Positions 32,840 to 41,578 of a DNA stretch of 48,434 nucleotides are shown in pieces. Position 1 is the stretch's first letter, and each line of letters opens with the position of its first letter. Origin of the DNA: Bacillota bacterium (GTDB lineage: Bacteria > Bacillota > Sulfobacillia > JAJZYS01 > JAJYTV01); the NCBI GenBank assembly GCA_021793315.1, contig JAJYSZ010000014.1, positions 1-48,434 of the forward strand, written 5' to 3'. A model generated the notes under the pieces. The model saw only the letters and a list, made by a program, of their open reading frames with translations. It had not been told where the DNA came from and searched no databases. Both the position numbers and the translations under genes were made by a program.

Positions 32840-33685
32840 ATGGATGTCCTCTCGATCGAAGCCTCGCGGCACACCGATGAACTTCGCGAGCTGCTGCGCC
32901 AGCGACTCGAGCGGTTCAAGGGGCGCAACGAGGTGTCGATCCGCGAGGAGCGGCGGCGCGAGGCCGTCCGGCTGGGCCTGCAGTGGCCCGACCGCGGAGC
33001 CGACGAAGAGATCGGCATGGAAGTCGCGCATGCCCTCGCCCAGCATATCGTCGCCAACCTTGAGCCTGACCTTCTGAGTCAGGTGATCCGTCGCCACTAC
33101 GGCCAGTTCGACCCAGCCGAACGCGAGGAGATCCTCGGCAGCGCCAGGGCGGAGGCCCCGCGGCGAGGTCTCACCGCGCGCCTTGCGCGGCGCATCGGCG
33201 ACTACCTGACGCAGCATCGTGCGGTCAACCTGGACGGATTCGTCACCTTTCGTCTGAAGGATTACGTCATGGATCTCGAACACGATGTCGACGCGGCCGT
33301 CGACGAGTTCCTGATCGACCGGGAATACAGGGAGTTCGTGCGGCTGTTGCGCTACTTTGTCGAGGTGCAGACGCCGAAGCTGCCGGAGGTGCACGTGATG
33401 GTGCAGGCCGATGGCCGCTTCGAGCTTAGGGACCATCTGATGCAGCCGCTGCCGGACGAGGTGTCGGTCGACTTCCGGCTCGAAAGCCAAGGGGCCGAGA
33501 TCAACCTGGAGGATGTCCTCGTCTCGTCCTTGATCACCCTGGCGCCAAGGGAGGTCACCGTCCACGGGGACGATGCGGCGCAGGATCTGCCTTCCGTGCG
33601 CACCGCCAAGCAGGTCTTCGGCCAGCGCATGCACTACTGCTCCGGCTGCAGGGCTTGCGAGGCCTTGCGCCGCGCGGGCATCTAG
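32840..33685 (+). CDS. YtxC-like sporulation protein
   Basis: The protein has 281 aa. NLDGFVTFRLKDYVMDLEHDVDAAVDEFL and EYREFVRLLRYFV are the characteristic YtxC segments. Function in sporulation is inferred from the family. In clostridia the gene is often close to thrS, as here (2.5 kb). ATG 32840 chosen; GTG 32834 is an alternative with GGGGAG closer. The C-terminal CSGCRACEALRRAGI is Cys-bearing. Confidence 0.82.
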   Translation: MDVLSIEASRHTDELRELLRQRLERFKGRNEVSIREERRREAVRLGLQWPDRGADEEIGMEVAHALAQHIVANLEPDLLSQVIRRHYGQFDPAEREEILGSARAEAPRRGLTARLARRIGDYLTQHRAVNLDGFVTFRLKDYVMDLEHDVDAAVDEFLIDREYREFVRLLRYFVEVQTPKLPEVHVMVQADGRFELRDHLMQPLPDEVSVDFRLESQGAEINLEDVLVSSLITLAPREVTVHGDDAAQDLPSVRTAKQVFGQRMHYCSGCRACEALRRAGI

Positions 33686-33847
33686 ACGGGCTTCTAAGCC
33701 TGGCGAATGTTCCCGTAGGTATGAGCTCTGAACGCGGAGTTGGGCCTGGGTGGGAAGAGAGGCCACCGGACGCTGAAGGGCCAGCCGCGCAGGTGCACAT
33801 GATAGCTTGGCTGTCTGCGGACACTGCGAGGCGAGGAGAGATGCCCG

Positions 33848-34702
33848 ATGGTCTCGCGGAGAACCCCCATGGCCGCCCTTGCCCTGTCGACCGCCTTGCC
33901 CCTGCTCTTGTCGGGGTGCGATGCCCGCAATCCGCTCAGTCAACCGGCAAAGCAACTGACGCGCAGCGCGGCCCTGGACCCGGGCGTCCAGTCGTCGTTC
34001 GCCGCGGGGCGGCAAAAGGCGATGAGCACCTCCGTCAGTGGGCAGATCCTGCGCCAGAATCTGTTGGAGCAGCAAAAGATGTGGGACAACTCGACGACCC
34101 GTTCCGGGATGGCCAAGCTCCTGGTGCATGGACGCGTGGTGGCTCTCGATGATCCGAAAACGCGCCCTGGGGTCCTGGGCCAGGACCTGAAGGAACAAGC
34201 ACTCATGTGGTCGGATCCCGCCACGAGCCGTAAGATGACCATGTTCGCCGTGGACGGCCGAAAGGCGGCGGTGAAGAATCCCTCGACCTCCCACGCGGTA
34301 TTGGGGCAGAACCTGACGGAACAGCGCGCGGCGCTGGCAGCTCCAGACCTGGCCTCTGGAATGGCTGACGTGTCTCTGCGGCTGACGCAAAAAGCCCTCA
34401 AGAATCCTGCGCAAGCTGCAACGCTACGTGACACCACGATGTCCATTCTGGAGGGAGTATCGAAAGATCCTGCGGAACGAACACGGCTGCTGACGGTGAT
34501 GTCGTCGCTGATGGAGGATCCAAGCATGAAGGCCAAGCTGCTCGCGATGATGAAATCGTTGATGTCGGGCAGCGGTTCGGGCGGTTCGGGCGGGAGTTCG
34601 GGCGGGAGTTCGGGCGGGTCGGGCAGCAGCGCAAGTTCGCAATCCTCTCGGGAGCAGCCGGCGTCTGGTTCCAATGCCACCGGCCAGCAGGCAAGCTCTT
34701 GA
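33848..34702 (+). CDS. GerD-like lipoprotein with three 42-residue repeats
   Basis: The protein has 284 aa. Signal peptide with lipobox LSGC (residues 21-24). Residues 66-107, 108-149 and 150-191 are three units of exactly 42 residues, each with a (V/I)LxQxLxEQ start. Then VSKDPAERTRLLTVMSSLMEDP resembles the repeating DP/LM pattern of GerD, a spore germination lipoprotein. The C-terminus is a Gly/Ser linker of about 30 residues. ATG start with GGAGAG upstream. GerD assignment is by pattern and stays tentative. Confidence 0.65.
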   Translation: MVSRRTPMAALALSTALPLLLSGCDARNPLSQPAKQLTRSAALDPGVQSSFAAGRQKAMSTSVSGQILRQNLLEQQKMWDNSTTRSGMAKLLVHGRVVALDDPKTRPGVLGQDLKEQALMWSDPATSRKMTMFAVDGRKAAVKNPSTSHAVLGQNLTEQRAALAAPDLASGMADVSLRLTQKALKNPAQAATLRDTTMSILEGVSKDPAERTRLLTVMSSLMEDPSMKAKLLAMMKSLMSGSGSGGSGGSSGGSSGGSGSSASSQSSREQPASGSNATGQQASS

Positions 34703-34805
34703 GGACATGAGTGAAAGGCCTGCGGACCCATTCGGCAATGCGATCATGCTGCACCAGCGCAAGGATGGAACGGCGGGGTAGGGCGGGCGGCGAAGGAGAG
34801 CGCCT

Positions 34806-35724
34806 TCACGTGGGTGTCCGGTCGCTGGGCTTCGGGCCTGGCGCTCTGGGACCGCAGGTGAAGAGCGGCAACTGCTCGCTGCGCTCGCGCAGCGGCGCTA
34901 CCGGCCGATCGAGCCCAAGCCCAGCCCGCCGCGCGAGGATCGGCGCCAGCAGACGCTGACGCTCGTCCGGCAGCAGATTCTCGCGCCGGTCGTAGAGCCT
35001 CGCGAGAACGCGCGCCGCTTCAGGCAGACGTGCAGCGAGCCTGGGCAGGAGCCATTCGCGTACGCCTGCCGACAGGCGCAGAGGCTGCACCATCGCCGCG
35101 TCCGCGCCCGCTGCGGCTGCGGCGTCGAGGATGCAAAGCGCCTCGCTTTCTTCAACCGCCGGTATCACAGGAGCCAGAAAGATGCTGGTGGGAACGCCGG
35201 CCGCCTTGAGTTCAGCCACGGCTGCAAGCCGACCCTCCGGACTCGGCGTCATCGGTTCGAGCAGCCGCCAACGATCGGCGGCGAGCACGGTGACCGTGAT
35301 GTGGACGCGGACGCCGCCATAGGACGCCAGGCGGCGCAGGAGGTCGAGGTCGCGGCAGACGAGCGGAGACTTGGTCGTGATGGTGACCGCCGCACCCGCC
35401 TCGAGCAGGGCTTCGAGACAGCCGCGCGTGATCTGCTCCTTGAGGTTGGTACGGGTCTGTTGCGGTACCGATCGCCACCTCGCCGCCGAGGGAGCCTCGC
35501 GCGGCTCGCAGTTCGCGGCGGAGCGTGCGGGGGAGGTCGGCCTTGTAGAGGACCACCCGGTCGAAATCAGCCGGATCGTCGAAGCCGATATAGCTATGGT
35601 AGATGCGCGCGTAGCAGTAGAGGCAGGCGTGGCGGCAGCCGCGGTACGGGTTCAGGCTCCAGGGGAACGGCATGCCGCGTACACGCTGCAGCGCGGACTT
35701 GGAGGCCTGGCTTCGGTAGTCCAT
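34806..35724 (-). pseudogene. Frameshifted SPL-like radical SAM protein (SplB/Rv2578c family)
   Basis: From ATG 35724 the product reads MDYRSQASKSALQRVRGMPF, then NPYRGCRHACLYCYAR, which holds the CxxxCxxC radical SAM motif, and TATDPYQ. Near 35440-35446 the frame shifts: the next family residues (KEQITRGCLEALLEAG) are in the +1 frame and run on to the C-terminal part (LAADRWRLLEPMTPSPEGR). Either the gene is broken or one or two bases are wrong in the assembly. Family function unknown, related to spore photoproduct lyase only in fold. Confidence 0.8.
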
Positions 35725-35867
35725 GCCCTCAATATAGAACAAAAGTTCGTAGTGCGGAAGATCAAGCCCCGCCTGCGGCGAGCTGCTCGCATGGCCAGGA
35801 GGTTGTCCTCGCACCGCCGCGGCCATCTCCGCGGCGTCAAGGTACACGAACAGAACCGGGCGGTCCC

Positions 35868-35897
35868 TTGACGATGCCTGTGGGCGCGGCGTAAACT
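35868..35897 (+). promoter_or_regulatory. Promoter of the thrS leader
   Basis: TTGACG (35868-35873) and TAAACT (35892-35897), spacer 18. Confidence 0.6.
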
Positions 35898-35903
35898 ATC
35901 CTG

Positions 35904-36108
35904 CAACAAAGCCGAGGACGGAGACGAGTACCTGGCTTGGTCCGCTGAGAGAGGCGCCGGTAGGTGCAAGGCGCTGCGGACCGCCAGCGAAGACCACTCC
36001 TGAGGTCCGGTGACACAAGCCGGCGCGTGGTGCACGATACCGCACCGACGAGTTAAGTGGGGTGGAACCGCGGGCTTGCAGCCCGCCCCGATGAGGGGCG
36101 GGTTTTTT
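35904..36108 (+). promoter_or_regulatory. T-box riboswitch, threonine (specifier ACC)
   Basis: The T-box motif GGGGTGGAACCGCGG lies near 36057-36072. Stem I contains AGAGAG (35948-35953), and the candidate specifier is ACC (35993-35995) in GAAG-ACC-ACTCC. ACC is a Thr codon, matching the gene downstream. A terminator with T tract follows the T-box sequence. Confidence 0.88.
36082..36108 (+). terminator. T-box-controlled terminator of thrS
   Basis: CCCGCCCC / GGGGCGGG with a five-base loop and six T, directly after the T-box motif; regulated by uncharged tRNA-Thr. Confidence 0.9.
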
Positions 36109-36144
36109 CGTCTGCGGCCCCGAAATTGAAAGGAGGGCCCAGGC

Positions 36145-38070
36145 ATGCAGGTGCGCATCGACGGCAAGGAGATCGAGCTCCCGGCACACGCCAGCTACGC
36201 CGACGCCGCGCGAGCGGCGGGCGTCCAAGATGCTCTGGCGGCGCGCAGCGGCGGGGAGATCCGCGAACTTGCCCGGCCGCTCGCGGACGAAGGTGGCATC
36301 GAGGTGCTGACCTTCGCCGATCCGGACGGGCGCATGGTGTTCCACCACACCTCGACCCACGTCATGGCCCAGGCGGTCCGGCGCATCTATCCGGACGTGC
36401 GTCTCGCGATCGGCCCGGCGGACGCGGACGGCTTCTTCTATGACATGGAGCTCTCGCACCAACTGGTGCCGGAGGACTTTGCCGCGATCGAGGCGGAGAT
36501 GGCGAAGATCGCCGCGGAAAACTACCCGGTGGTGCGCGAGGTGATCTCGCGCCAGGCGGCGATCGAGCTCTTCTCGTCGCTGGGTGAGACCTACAAGCTG
36601 GAGATCATCCAGCGTCTGCCTGAGGACGCACAGATCTCGATCTACCGGCAAGGCGAGTTCGTCGACCTCTGCCGCGGCCCGCACCTTGCCAGCACCGGCC
36701 CCGTGCAGGCGGTCAAGCTGCTGTCGGTGGCCGGCGCCTACTGGGCGGGCGACGAGAGCCGCTCGATGCTCCAGCGCGTCTATGGCACCTCGTTCCCCAG
36801 CGCGGCCGGACTCGAGGCGCACCTGAGCATGCTTGAGGAGGCGAAGCGCCGCGACCACCGCCGTCTGGGGCGCGAGCTCGAGCTCTTCACCTTCCATGAT
36901 GTCGCCCCGGGCTTCGCTTTCTGGCAGCCGAACGGCACCATCGTGTACCACGAGCTCGAGGAGTTCTCGCGCGAGGTGCAGGCTCGGTACGGTTACCAGG
37001 AGGTCATGACCCCCTGGATCTTCCGTCCCGATCTCTGGCAGACCAGCGGCCACTGGGGCCATTACAAGCAGAACATGTTCGTGGTGGAGTCCGAGGACGA
37101 GGTCGTGGCCCTCAAGCCGATGAACTGCCCCGGCCACTGCCTGATGTACTCCGAGACGGTCCGCTCCTACCGGGACCTGCCGATCAAGTTCGCGGAGTAT
37201 GGCCCGCTGTCGCGCTTCGAGCGTTCAGGCACCCTGCACGGACTTTTGCGGGTGCGCGGCTTCCACCAGGACGACGCACACATCTTCCTGCGCGAGGACC
37301 AGATCGGATCCGGCATCGCCGAGGTGCTTGAGATCATCGGCGTCATCTACGGCACATTCGGGCTCCAGTACCGGGTCGAGCTCTCCACCCGGCCCGAGGA
37401 GTTCCTCGGCGAGATCGAGCTCTGGAACCGCGCGGAAGCGGAACTGGGCGCTGCGCTCGACCGTGCCGGCCTGCCGTACCGCGTCAACGAGGGCGATGGC
37501 GCCTTCTACGGTCCGAAGGTCGACGTGCACGTGATCGATGCTCTCGGCCGCAACTGGCAGTGCGCCACGGTGCAACTCGACTTCCAGTTCCCGCTGCGGT
37601 TCGATCTCGAATATCGCGACCAGGACGGCAAGGCCAAGCGGCCCGTGATGGTGCACCGCGCCATCTTCGGCAGCATCGAGCGCTTCCTCGGCATCCTGGT
37701 GGAGCACTTCGCCGGCGCCTTCCCGACCTGGCTTGCGCCGCAGCAGACGCGCGTCCTGCCCGTCGCGGACCGCCACGCGGCCTACGCACAGCAGGTGGCG
37801 GCGGGCCTGCGGGCCCTCGGCCTGCGCGTGGGCTCCGACCTGCGAGACGAGAAGCTCGGCTACAAGATCCGTCAGGCGCAGACCGACAAGGTGCCTTACC
37901 TGCTCGTGGTCGGCGACCGCGAGGCGGCGGAGGGCAGCGTGTCCGTGCGCGCCCGCGGCGAGCAGGCGAGCCGCACCTTGCCCCAGGCGGTCTTCGCCCA
38001 GGCTCTGCAACACGAAGCGCGCGGGAGAGCGCTGGCGCTCGGCGCGCACCTCGTGGAGGCGGAGGCCTAG
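36145..38070 (+). CDS. thrS: Threonyl-tRNA synthetase
   Basis: The protein has 641 aa, the usual length. Order: TGS domain (1-62), editing/SAD domain with HTSTHVMAQAV and DLCRGPH, then class II catalytic core with MNCPGHC (zinc Cys), RFERSGTLHGLLRVRGF, DGAFYGPKVD, HRAIFGSIERF, and the anticodon-binding C-terminus. ATG start with AAAGGAGGG upstream. Regulated by the T-box leader. Confidence 0.98.
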   Translation: MQVRIDGKEIELPAHASYADAARAAGVQDALAARSGGEIRELARPLADEGGIEVLTFADPDGRMVFHHTSTHVMAQAVRRIYPDVRLAIGPADADGFFYDMELSHQLVPEDFAAIEAEMAKIAAENYPVVREVISRQAAIELFSSLGETYKLEIIQRLPEDAQISIYRQGEFVDLCRGPHLASTGPVQAVKLLSVAGAYWAGDESRSMLQRVYGTSFPSAAGLEAHLSMLEEAKRRDHRRLGRELELFTFHDVAPGFAFWQPNGTIVYHELEEFSREVQARYGYQEVMTPWIFRPDLWQTSGHWGHYKQNMFVVESEDEVVALKPMNCPGHCLMYSETVRSYRDLPIKFAEYGPLSRFERSGTLHGLLRVRGFHQDDAHIFLREDQIGSGIAEVLEIIGVIYGTFGLQYRVELSTRPEEFLGEIELWNRAEAELGAALDRAGLPYRVNEGDGAFYGPKVDVHVIDALGRNWQCATVQLDFQFPLRFDLEYRDQDGKAKRPVMVHRAIFGSIERFLGILVEHFAGAFPTWLAPQQTRVLPVADRHAAYAQQVAAGLRALGLRVGSDLRDEKLGYKIRQAQTDKVPYLLVVGDREAAEGSVSVRARGEQASRTLPQAVFAQALQHEARGRALALGAHLVEAEA

Positions 38071-38073
38071 AGG

Positions 38074-38607
38074 TTAGGAGGCGTTCAGGAGAGCCTTGCG
38101 GGCGGCCAAGGCCTGCGCCGTCGCTCCGGCCGCCTCGTCGATCGTGCGAAGGCCGTCCAGTTCCTCTGCCTGCCGCGGGGTGAGGGACCGGGCGGCCTCG
38201 GCGCAGATCTGACAGGGTTCCAGCAGCGCGAGGTCCGCCTCAAGCATGAGATCGTACTGCAGGCTTGCGCTCCGCAGCCGTTCCCAGACGACGTCCTGCG
38301 GCGGGAGCTGCGCGCTGCGCACCTGGGCCGCGAGGTCCTGAAGAGCCGCAGTGCGCTCCTCGAGCCCGCGCAGGGCCGCCATCTTCTCCGCTGGCGGAAA
38401 GGGCTGTTCGCGGGTGGATGGAGGGATGCGTTCCTGCCGATAGCGCGCCGCCAAGTCGCGCAGGAGCGTAGCCGACTGGCTGAGGCGGCCGGCTGCCTGG
38501 GCGCGCACCAGGAGGTCGTGATCGCGTACCTGCGACGCGCTGTCGAAGAGGCGGACAGGGTCGAGACCGAGGATGTGACCGAGCCTGCGCGCGATGTCCG
38601 AGGACAT
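38074..38607 (-). CDS. Hypothetical protein coupled to SPFH protein
   Basis: The protein has 177 aa, mostly helical, with CQICAEAA near residue 132 and no membrane segment. No family recognised. The ATG start is two bases after the SPFH stop, so the pair is an operon. It may act with the SPFH protein, but this is inferred from position only. Confidence 0.65.
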   Translation of the reverse strand: MSSDIARRLGHILGLDPVRLFDSASQVRDHDLLVRAQAAGRLSQSATLLRDLAARYRQERIPPSTREQPFPPAEKMAALRGLEERTAALQDLAAQVRSAQLPPQDVVWERLRSASLQYDLMLEADLALLEPCQICAEAARSLTPRQAEELDGLRTIDEAAGATAQALAARKALLNAS

Positions 38608-38609
38608 GC

Positions 38610-39437
38610 TCAGCGCTGTGGCCCGGGCGAACCGGCGAAGGGCATGCCGAACGTCCCCGCGCCGACGTGGAACGCTTCGCCCACCGCGACGTTCGGCGCG
38701 GAAATCAGGTTGTGTTCCGCCATCATCATGGCGACGTAATAGCGGACGGCGTCGATCTCGGAAAGGCCGAACGCCTTGAGGGAGATGAGCGACTTCATGC
38801 GCTCGTCCTTGGGGAACACGAGCACCTTCACGTCGTTCAGGGTGATGCCGTAGGCGGTCAGGAAGGACTGGAGGTGCTCCTTGACGAGCGCCGTGAGGTC
38901 GTGGATGTGCTCGTTCACCTGCTCAAGCGCCGTCACCTGGACAATCTGGTTGATCGCCTGCTCGACAACCGGCCCTGCGTAGCGGTTGACGTCTTCTGCG
39001 TGCAGGAAGTGGCCGTTGTAGGGCATGTGCTGCACGAGCTTCAGGGCGTCGTCCTTGTTCTCGATGTGGATGTAGTAGTCTACGTCGTAGGCGAGTTCGG
39101 CCATCTCGCGTGACAGCGCGGTCCCCGATGCCTTGAGCACCAGCTTCGCCCGGCTGATGTAGAGCACTTCGTACTGCCAGGGCGACTGACCGCCGAAGAA
39201 GGCCTGTTGCACCGAACCGACGATCGGTCGGTCTGGCGTCTGGATCGGGTACTGGCCCGTCTCGTAGACGTTCAGGATCGCGCCGCGCGACTTGAGCACG
39301 GCGAAGTGGTTGGACTCCACCGTCAGCAGGGAGCCGTTGAGAATGTTCGCGTCAGGGTAGTGGAACAGCAGGATGTCGGTCCCCATGATCTCCTTGCCGT
39401 CGTCGCTGAGCGTCGAGATTACCTGGCGGAACGCCAA
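38610..39437 (-). CDS. SPFH-domain protein
   Basis: The protein has 275 aa. An SPFH-type core is seen: VESNHFAVLKSRGAILNVYETGQYPI, VLYISRAKLVLKASG, IHIENKDDALKLVQHM and NQIVQVTALEQVNEHIHDLTALVKEHLQSFLTAYG-like helix-strand order. No N-terminal membrane helix, so it is not a classical flotillin; it resembles YdjI-type cytoplasmic members. TTG start with GAGGAGGG upstream. Confidence 0.78.
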   Translation of the reverse strand: MAFRQVISTLSDDGKEIMGTDILLFHYPDANILNGSLLTVESNHFAVLKSRGAILNVYETGQYPIQTPDRPIVGSVQQAFFGGQSPWQYEVLYISRAKLVLKASGTALSREMAELAYDVDYYIHIENKDDALKLVQHMPYNGHFLHAEDVNRYAGPVVEQAINQIVQVTALEQVNEHIHDLTALVKEHLQSFLTAYGITLNDVKVLVFPKDERMKSLISLKAFGLSEIDAVRYYVAMMMAEHNLISAPNVAVGEAFHVGAGTFGMPFAGSPGPQR

Positions 39438-39527
39438 AGGGAGCCCTCCTCGCCGGTGCAGACTTCTAGCAGAACGATGGTAGCACGTTCCTCCACGGCC
39501 GCATATCCGTGGTTGCGTATGGTCGCG

Positions 39528-39556
39528 TTGACCGCCCTGGCCGCATGTGTTAGGCT
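39528..39556 (+). promoter_or_regulatory. Promoter of infC-rpmI-rplT
   Basis: TTGACC (39528-39533) and TAGGCT (39551-39556), spacer 17, with TGT just before the -10. Confidence 0.65.
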
Positions 39557-39559
39557 CTA

Positions 39560-39693
39560 CCCAAAGCAGAAGCCCCGTCGCTTCTCACCCGGGCGCGCCT
39601 TGTGGCCGCTTCCCGGGTCGCAGGGAGAGATCCCGACCGGGAGGGGCATATGCCCGTCCCATTTTTTGTATTCTCCTTCGGAGGTGACGTCGA
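39560..39693 (+). promoter_or_regulatory. infC leader with attenuator (L20-leader type)
   Basis: The 130-base leader holds a terminator hairpin and T tract just before the ribosome binding site. Bacillota infC-rpmI-rplT leaders respond to ribosomal protein L20, whose gene is the third of this operon. Sequence beyond the hairpin was not modelled, so the class is an inference from position. Confidence 0.6.
39639..39667 (+). terminator. Leader terminator of infC
   Basis: GGGAGGGGC / GCCCGTCCC with ATAT loop and one mismatch, followed by ATTTTTT. It overlaps the leader before the infC ribosome binding site. Confidence 0.75.
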
Positions 39694-40221
39694 ATCAGCA
39701 AGGACTTGAGGGTCAACGAGGAGATCCGTGTGCGCGAAGTGCGTGTGGTCACGCAGGAGGGCGAGCAGCTCGGGGTCTTTCCGATCCGTGACGCGCTGCG
39801 CCTCGCCGCCGAGAGAAATCTCGATCTCGTCGAAGTGGCCCCGTCCGCGAAACCGCCTGTCTGCCGCATCATGGACTACGGCCGTTTCCGCTACGAGCAG
39901 GCCAAGAAGGATCGTGAGGCGCGCAAGCGGCAGCATCAGGTGACGATCAAGGAGGTCAAGCTGAGGCCTCGCATCGACGACCACGACTTCGAGGTCAAGG
40001 CGCGGAACGCCGAGCGCTTCCTCAAGGAAGGCGATCGCGTCAAGGCCACGATCATGTTCCGTGGGCGCGAGATCGTCCATACGGACCTTGGCCGTGAGGT
40101 GCTAGACAAGCTGGTGGCGTTCTTGCAGGACATCGCCACCGTCGAGCGGCCAGCCCGCGTCGAAGGACGCAATATGATCATGTTCTTCGTTCCCAAGACA
40201 GATCACACAAAGGGTGCGTGA
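39694..40221 (+). CDS. infC: Translation initiation factor IF-3 (AUC start)
   Basis: The protein has 175 aa. The canonical N-terminus [12 protein letters not shown] begins at ATC (39694-39696), six bases after a perfect GGAGGTGA. IF-3 genes commonly use rare AUU/AUC/AUA starts, which IF-3 itself discriminates against, giving autoregulation. A TTG 12 bases later has no such site. The core motifs [12 protein letters not shown] and KEVKLRP are intact. Confidence 0.96.
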   Translation: MSKDLRVNEEIRVREVRVVTQEGEQLGVFPIRDALRLAAERNLDLVEVAPSAKPPVCRIMDYGRFRYEQAKKDREARKRQHQVTIKEVKLRPRIDDHDFEVKARNAERFLKEGDRVKATIMFRGREIVHTDLGREVLDKLVAFLQDIATVERPARVEGRNMIMFFVPKTDHTKGA

Positions 40222-40223
40222 CG

Positions 40224-40421
40224 ATGCCAAAGATGAAGACGAACCGCGCCGCCGCCAAGCGGTTCCGCCGCACTGGCAGCGGCAAGTTCAAGCGTGCGAA
40301 GAGCCATGCGCGCCACATCCTGACGAAGAAGGCCTCGAAGCGCATGTCGGACCTGCACCGCTATGCCTACGTCTCCGCCTCGGACCAAAAGCGCGTCGAG
40401 CGCCTGATTCCGTACAACTAA
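40224..40421 (+). CDS. rpmI: 50S ribosomal protein L35
   Basis: The protein has 65 aa with [19 protein letters not shown], the L35 signature. ATG 40224 lies two bases after the infC stop, with AAGGGTG eight bases upstream. Confidence 0.97.
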   Translation: MPKMKTNRAAAKRFRRTGSGKFKRAKSHARHILTKKASKRMSDLHRYAYVSASDQKRVERLIPYN

Positions 40422-40436
40422 GGGGGTCCTCTCGCC

Positions 40437-40796
40437 ATGGCACGCATCAAGAAGGGTGTGACGGCACACCGCCGCCACAAGAAGATCCTCAAGCTGGCAC
40501 GCGGCTACTGGGGTTCCCGGCATCGGCTGTTCCGCCCGGCCAACGAGGCCGTGATGCACGCGCTCTGGTACTCGTACCAGCACCGGCGCGAGCGCAAGGG
40601 GGACTTCCGGCGCCTCTGGATCGCGCGCATCAACGCCGCGACCCGCGCCCAGGGCCTGAGCTACAGCCGGTTCATGAACGGTCTCAGGCGCGCTGGCGTC
40701 GAGATCAACCGCAAGCTCCTGGCCGATCTCGCCGTGCGGGACCAGCAGGCGTTCACGGCGCTCGTGGAGACGGCGAAGTCGAGCCTCGTACGCTAA
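40437..40796 (+). CDS. rplT: 50S ribosomal protein L20
   Basis: The protein has 119 aa. Signature features: [25 protein letters not shown] and [23 protein letters not shown]. Standard length; third gene of the infC operon; its product likely feeds back on the leader. Confidence 0.98.
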   Translation: MARIKKGVTAHRRHKKILKLARGYWGSRHRLFRPANEAVMHALWYSYQHRRERKGDFRRLWIARINAATRAQGLSYSRFMNGLRRAGVEINRKLLADLAVRDQQAFTALVETAKSSLVR

Positions 40797-40800
40797 GGCC

Positions 40801-41547
40801 GTGCTGAGCGCGGCGATCCGCTCGCAATTGCGCGACGTAAGGCGCGGCCGGGTGACCGGCCGCGTTGTCGTCGAGGGAGCCCGCCTTGTCGCGGAGGCTG
40901 TCGCTGCGGGGGCGGCGGTCGAGCTTCTGCTGTGGTCGCCGCGCCTGCTCGGCAGGCCCCTGCCTCCGGAGCAGCTTCGGCGTCTGACCGGGCATGCCTT
41001 GGCCCATGAGATCTCCGACGGCGAGATGGAGCGGCTGCAGAGCGGCCCGTCGCATCAGGGCGTCCTCGTGGTGCTCGCCCTGCCGGCCTTCGCACCGGAG
41101 GACTGCCTTGCGGGCAACGGCTGGCTCGTAGCGCTCGACGGCGTGCAGGACCCGCTGAACTTCGGCGCCATCGCGCGCTCGGCGAGAGCATTTGGGGCGA
41201 GCGGGCTCTGGTACCGCAGGGGCGGGGCAGGGCCGTCATCCACAAGGGCCTACCGCGCTTCCGCTGGCGCATTCCTCGATCTGCCGGTCTCGGCGGTCGA
41301 CGATCTCGAGGCGGCCATCGCGGCCCAGCCGCGGCCAGTTTGGGTGGCCGCGGCCGCCGCGCCTGGTCTGACGACGGATTGGCCGCCCGAGAGTCCCGGC
41401 GTGCTGGTGCTCGGCAGCGAGGGACAGGGGACGGAGCTCGTCATCGGCCGGCGCATCTCGATCCCGATGCGACCGGGCAGCGAGTCGCTCAACGTCGCGC
41501 AGGCGGCCGCCATCCTGCTGAGCCGCACCTTTCCGGGCAGACTTTGA
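40801..41547 (+). CDS. SpoU/TrmH-family RNA methyltransferase (2'-O-ribose)
   Basis: The protein has 248 aa. N-terminal substrate-binding part, then motif 1 (DGVQDPLNFGAIARSARAFGA), motif 2 (VLVLGSEGQG) and motif 3 (ISIPMRPGSESLNVAQAAAI), all intact. Position between rplT and pheS is common in Bacillota. GTG start five bases after the rplT stop. The exact rRNA or tRNA site is unknown. Confidence 0.92.
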   Translation: MLSAAIRSQLRDVRRGRVTGRVVVEGARLVAEAVAAGAAVELLLWSPRLLGRPLPPEQLRRLTGHALAHEISDGEMERLQSGPSHQGVLVVLALPAFAPEDCLAGNGWLVALDGVQDPLNFGAIARSARAFGASGLWYRRGGAGPSSTRAYRASAGAFLDLPVSAVDDLEAAIAAQPRPVWVAAAAAPGLTTDWPPESPGVLVLGSEGQGTELVIGRRISIPMRPGSESLNVAQAAAILLSRTFPGRL

Positions 41548-41572
41548 CAGGCCCTGCGGGCCAACTTATACT
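41544..41572 (+). promoter_or_regulatory. Consensus promoter of the pheST leader
   Basis: TTGACA (41544-41549) and TATACT (41567-41572), spacer 17. The -35 overlaps the stop codon of the SpoU gene. Confidence 0.85.
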
Positions 41573-41578
41573 TGCGTC

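Noticed and set aside
34560-34660. Tandem DNA repeat of GGCGGGAGTTCGG type
   Set aside because: It encodes the Gly/Ser linker of the lipoprotein in frame and needs no separate explanation.
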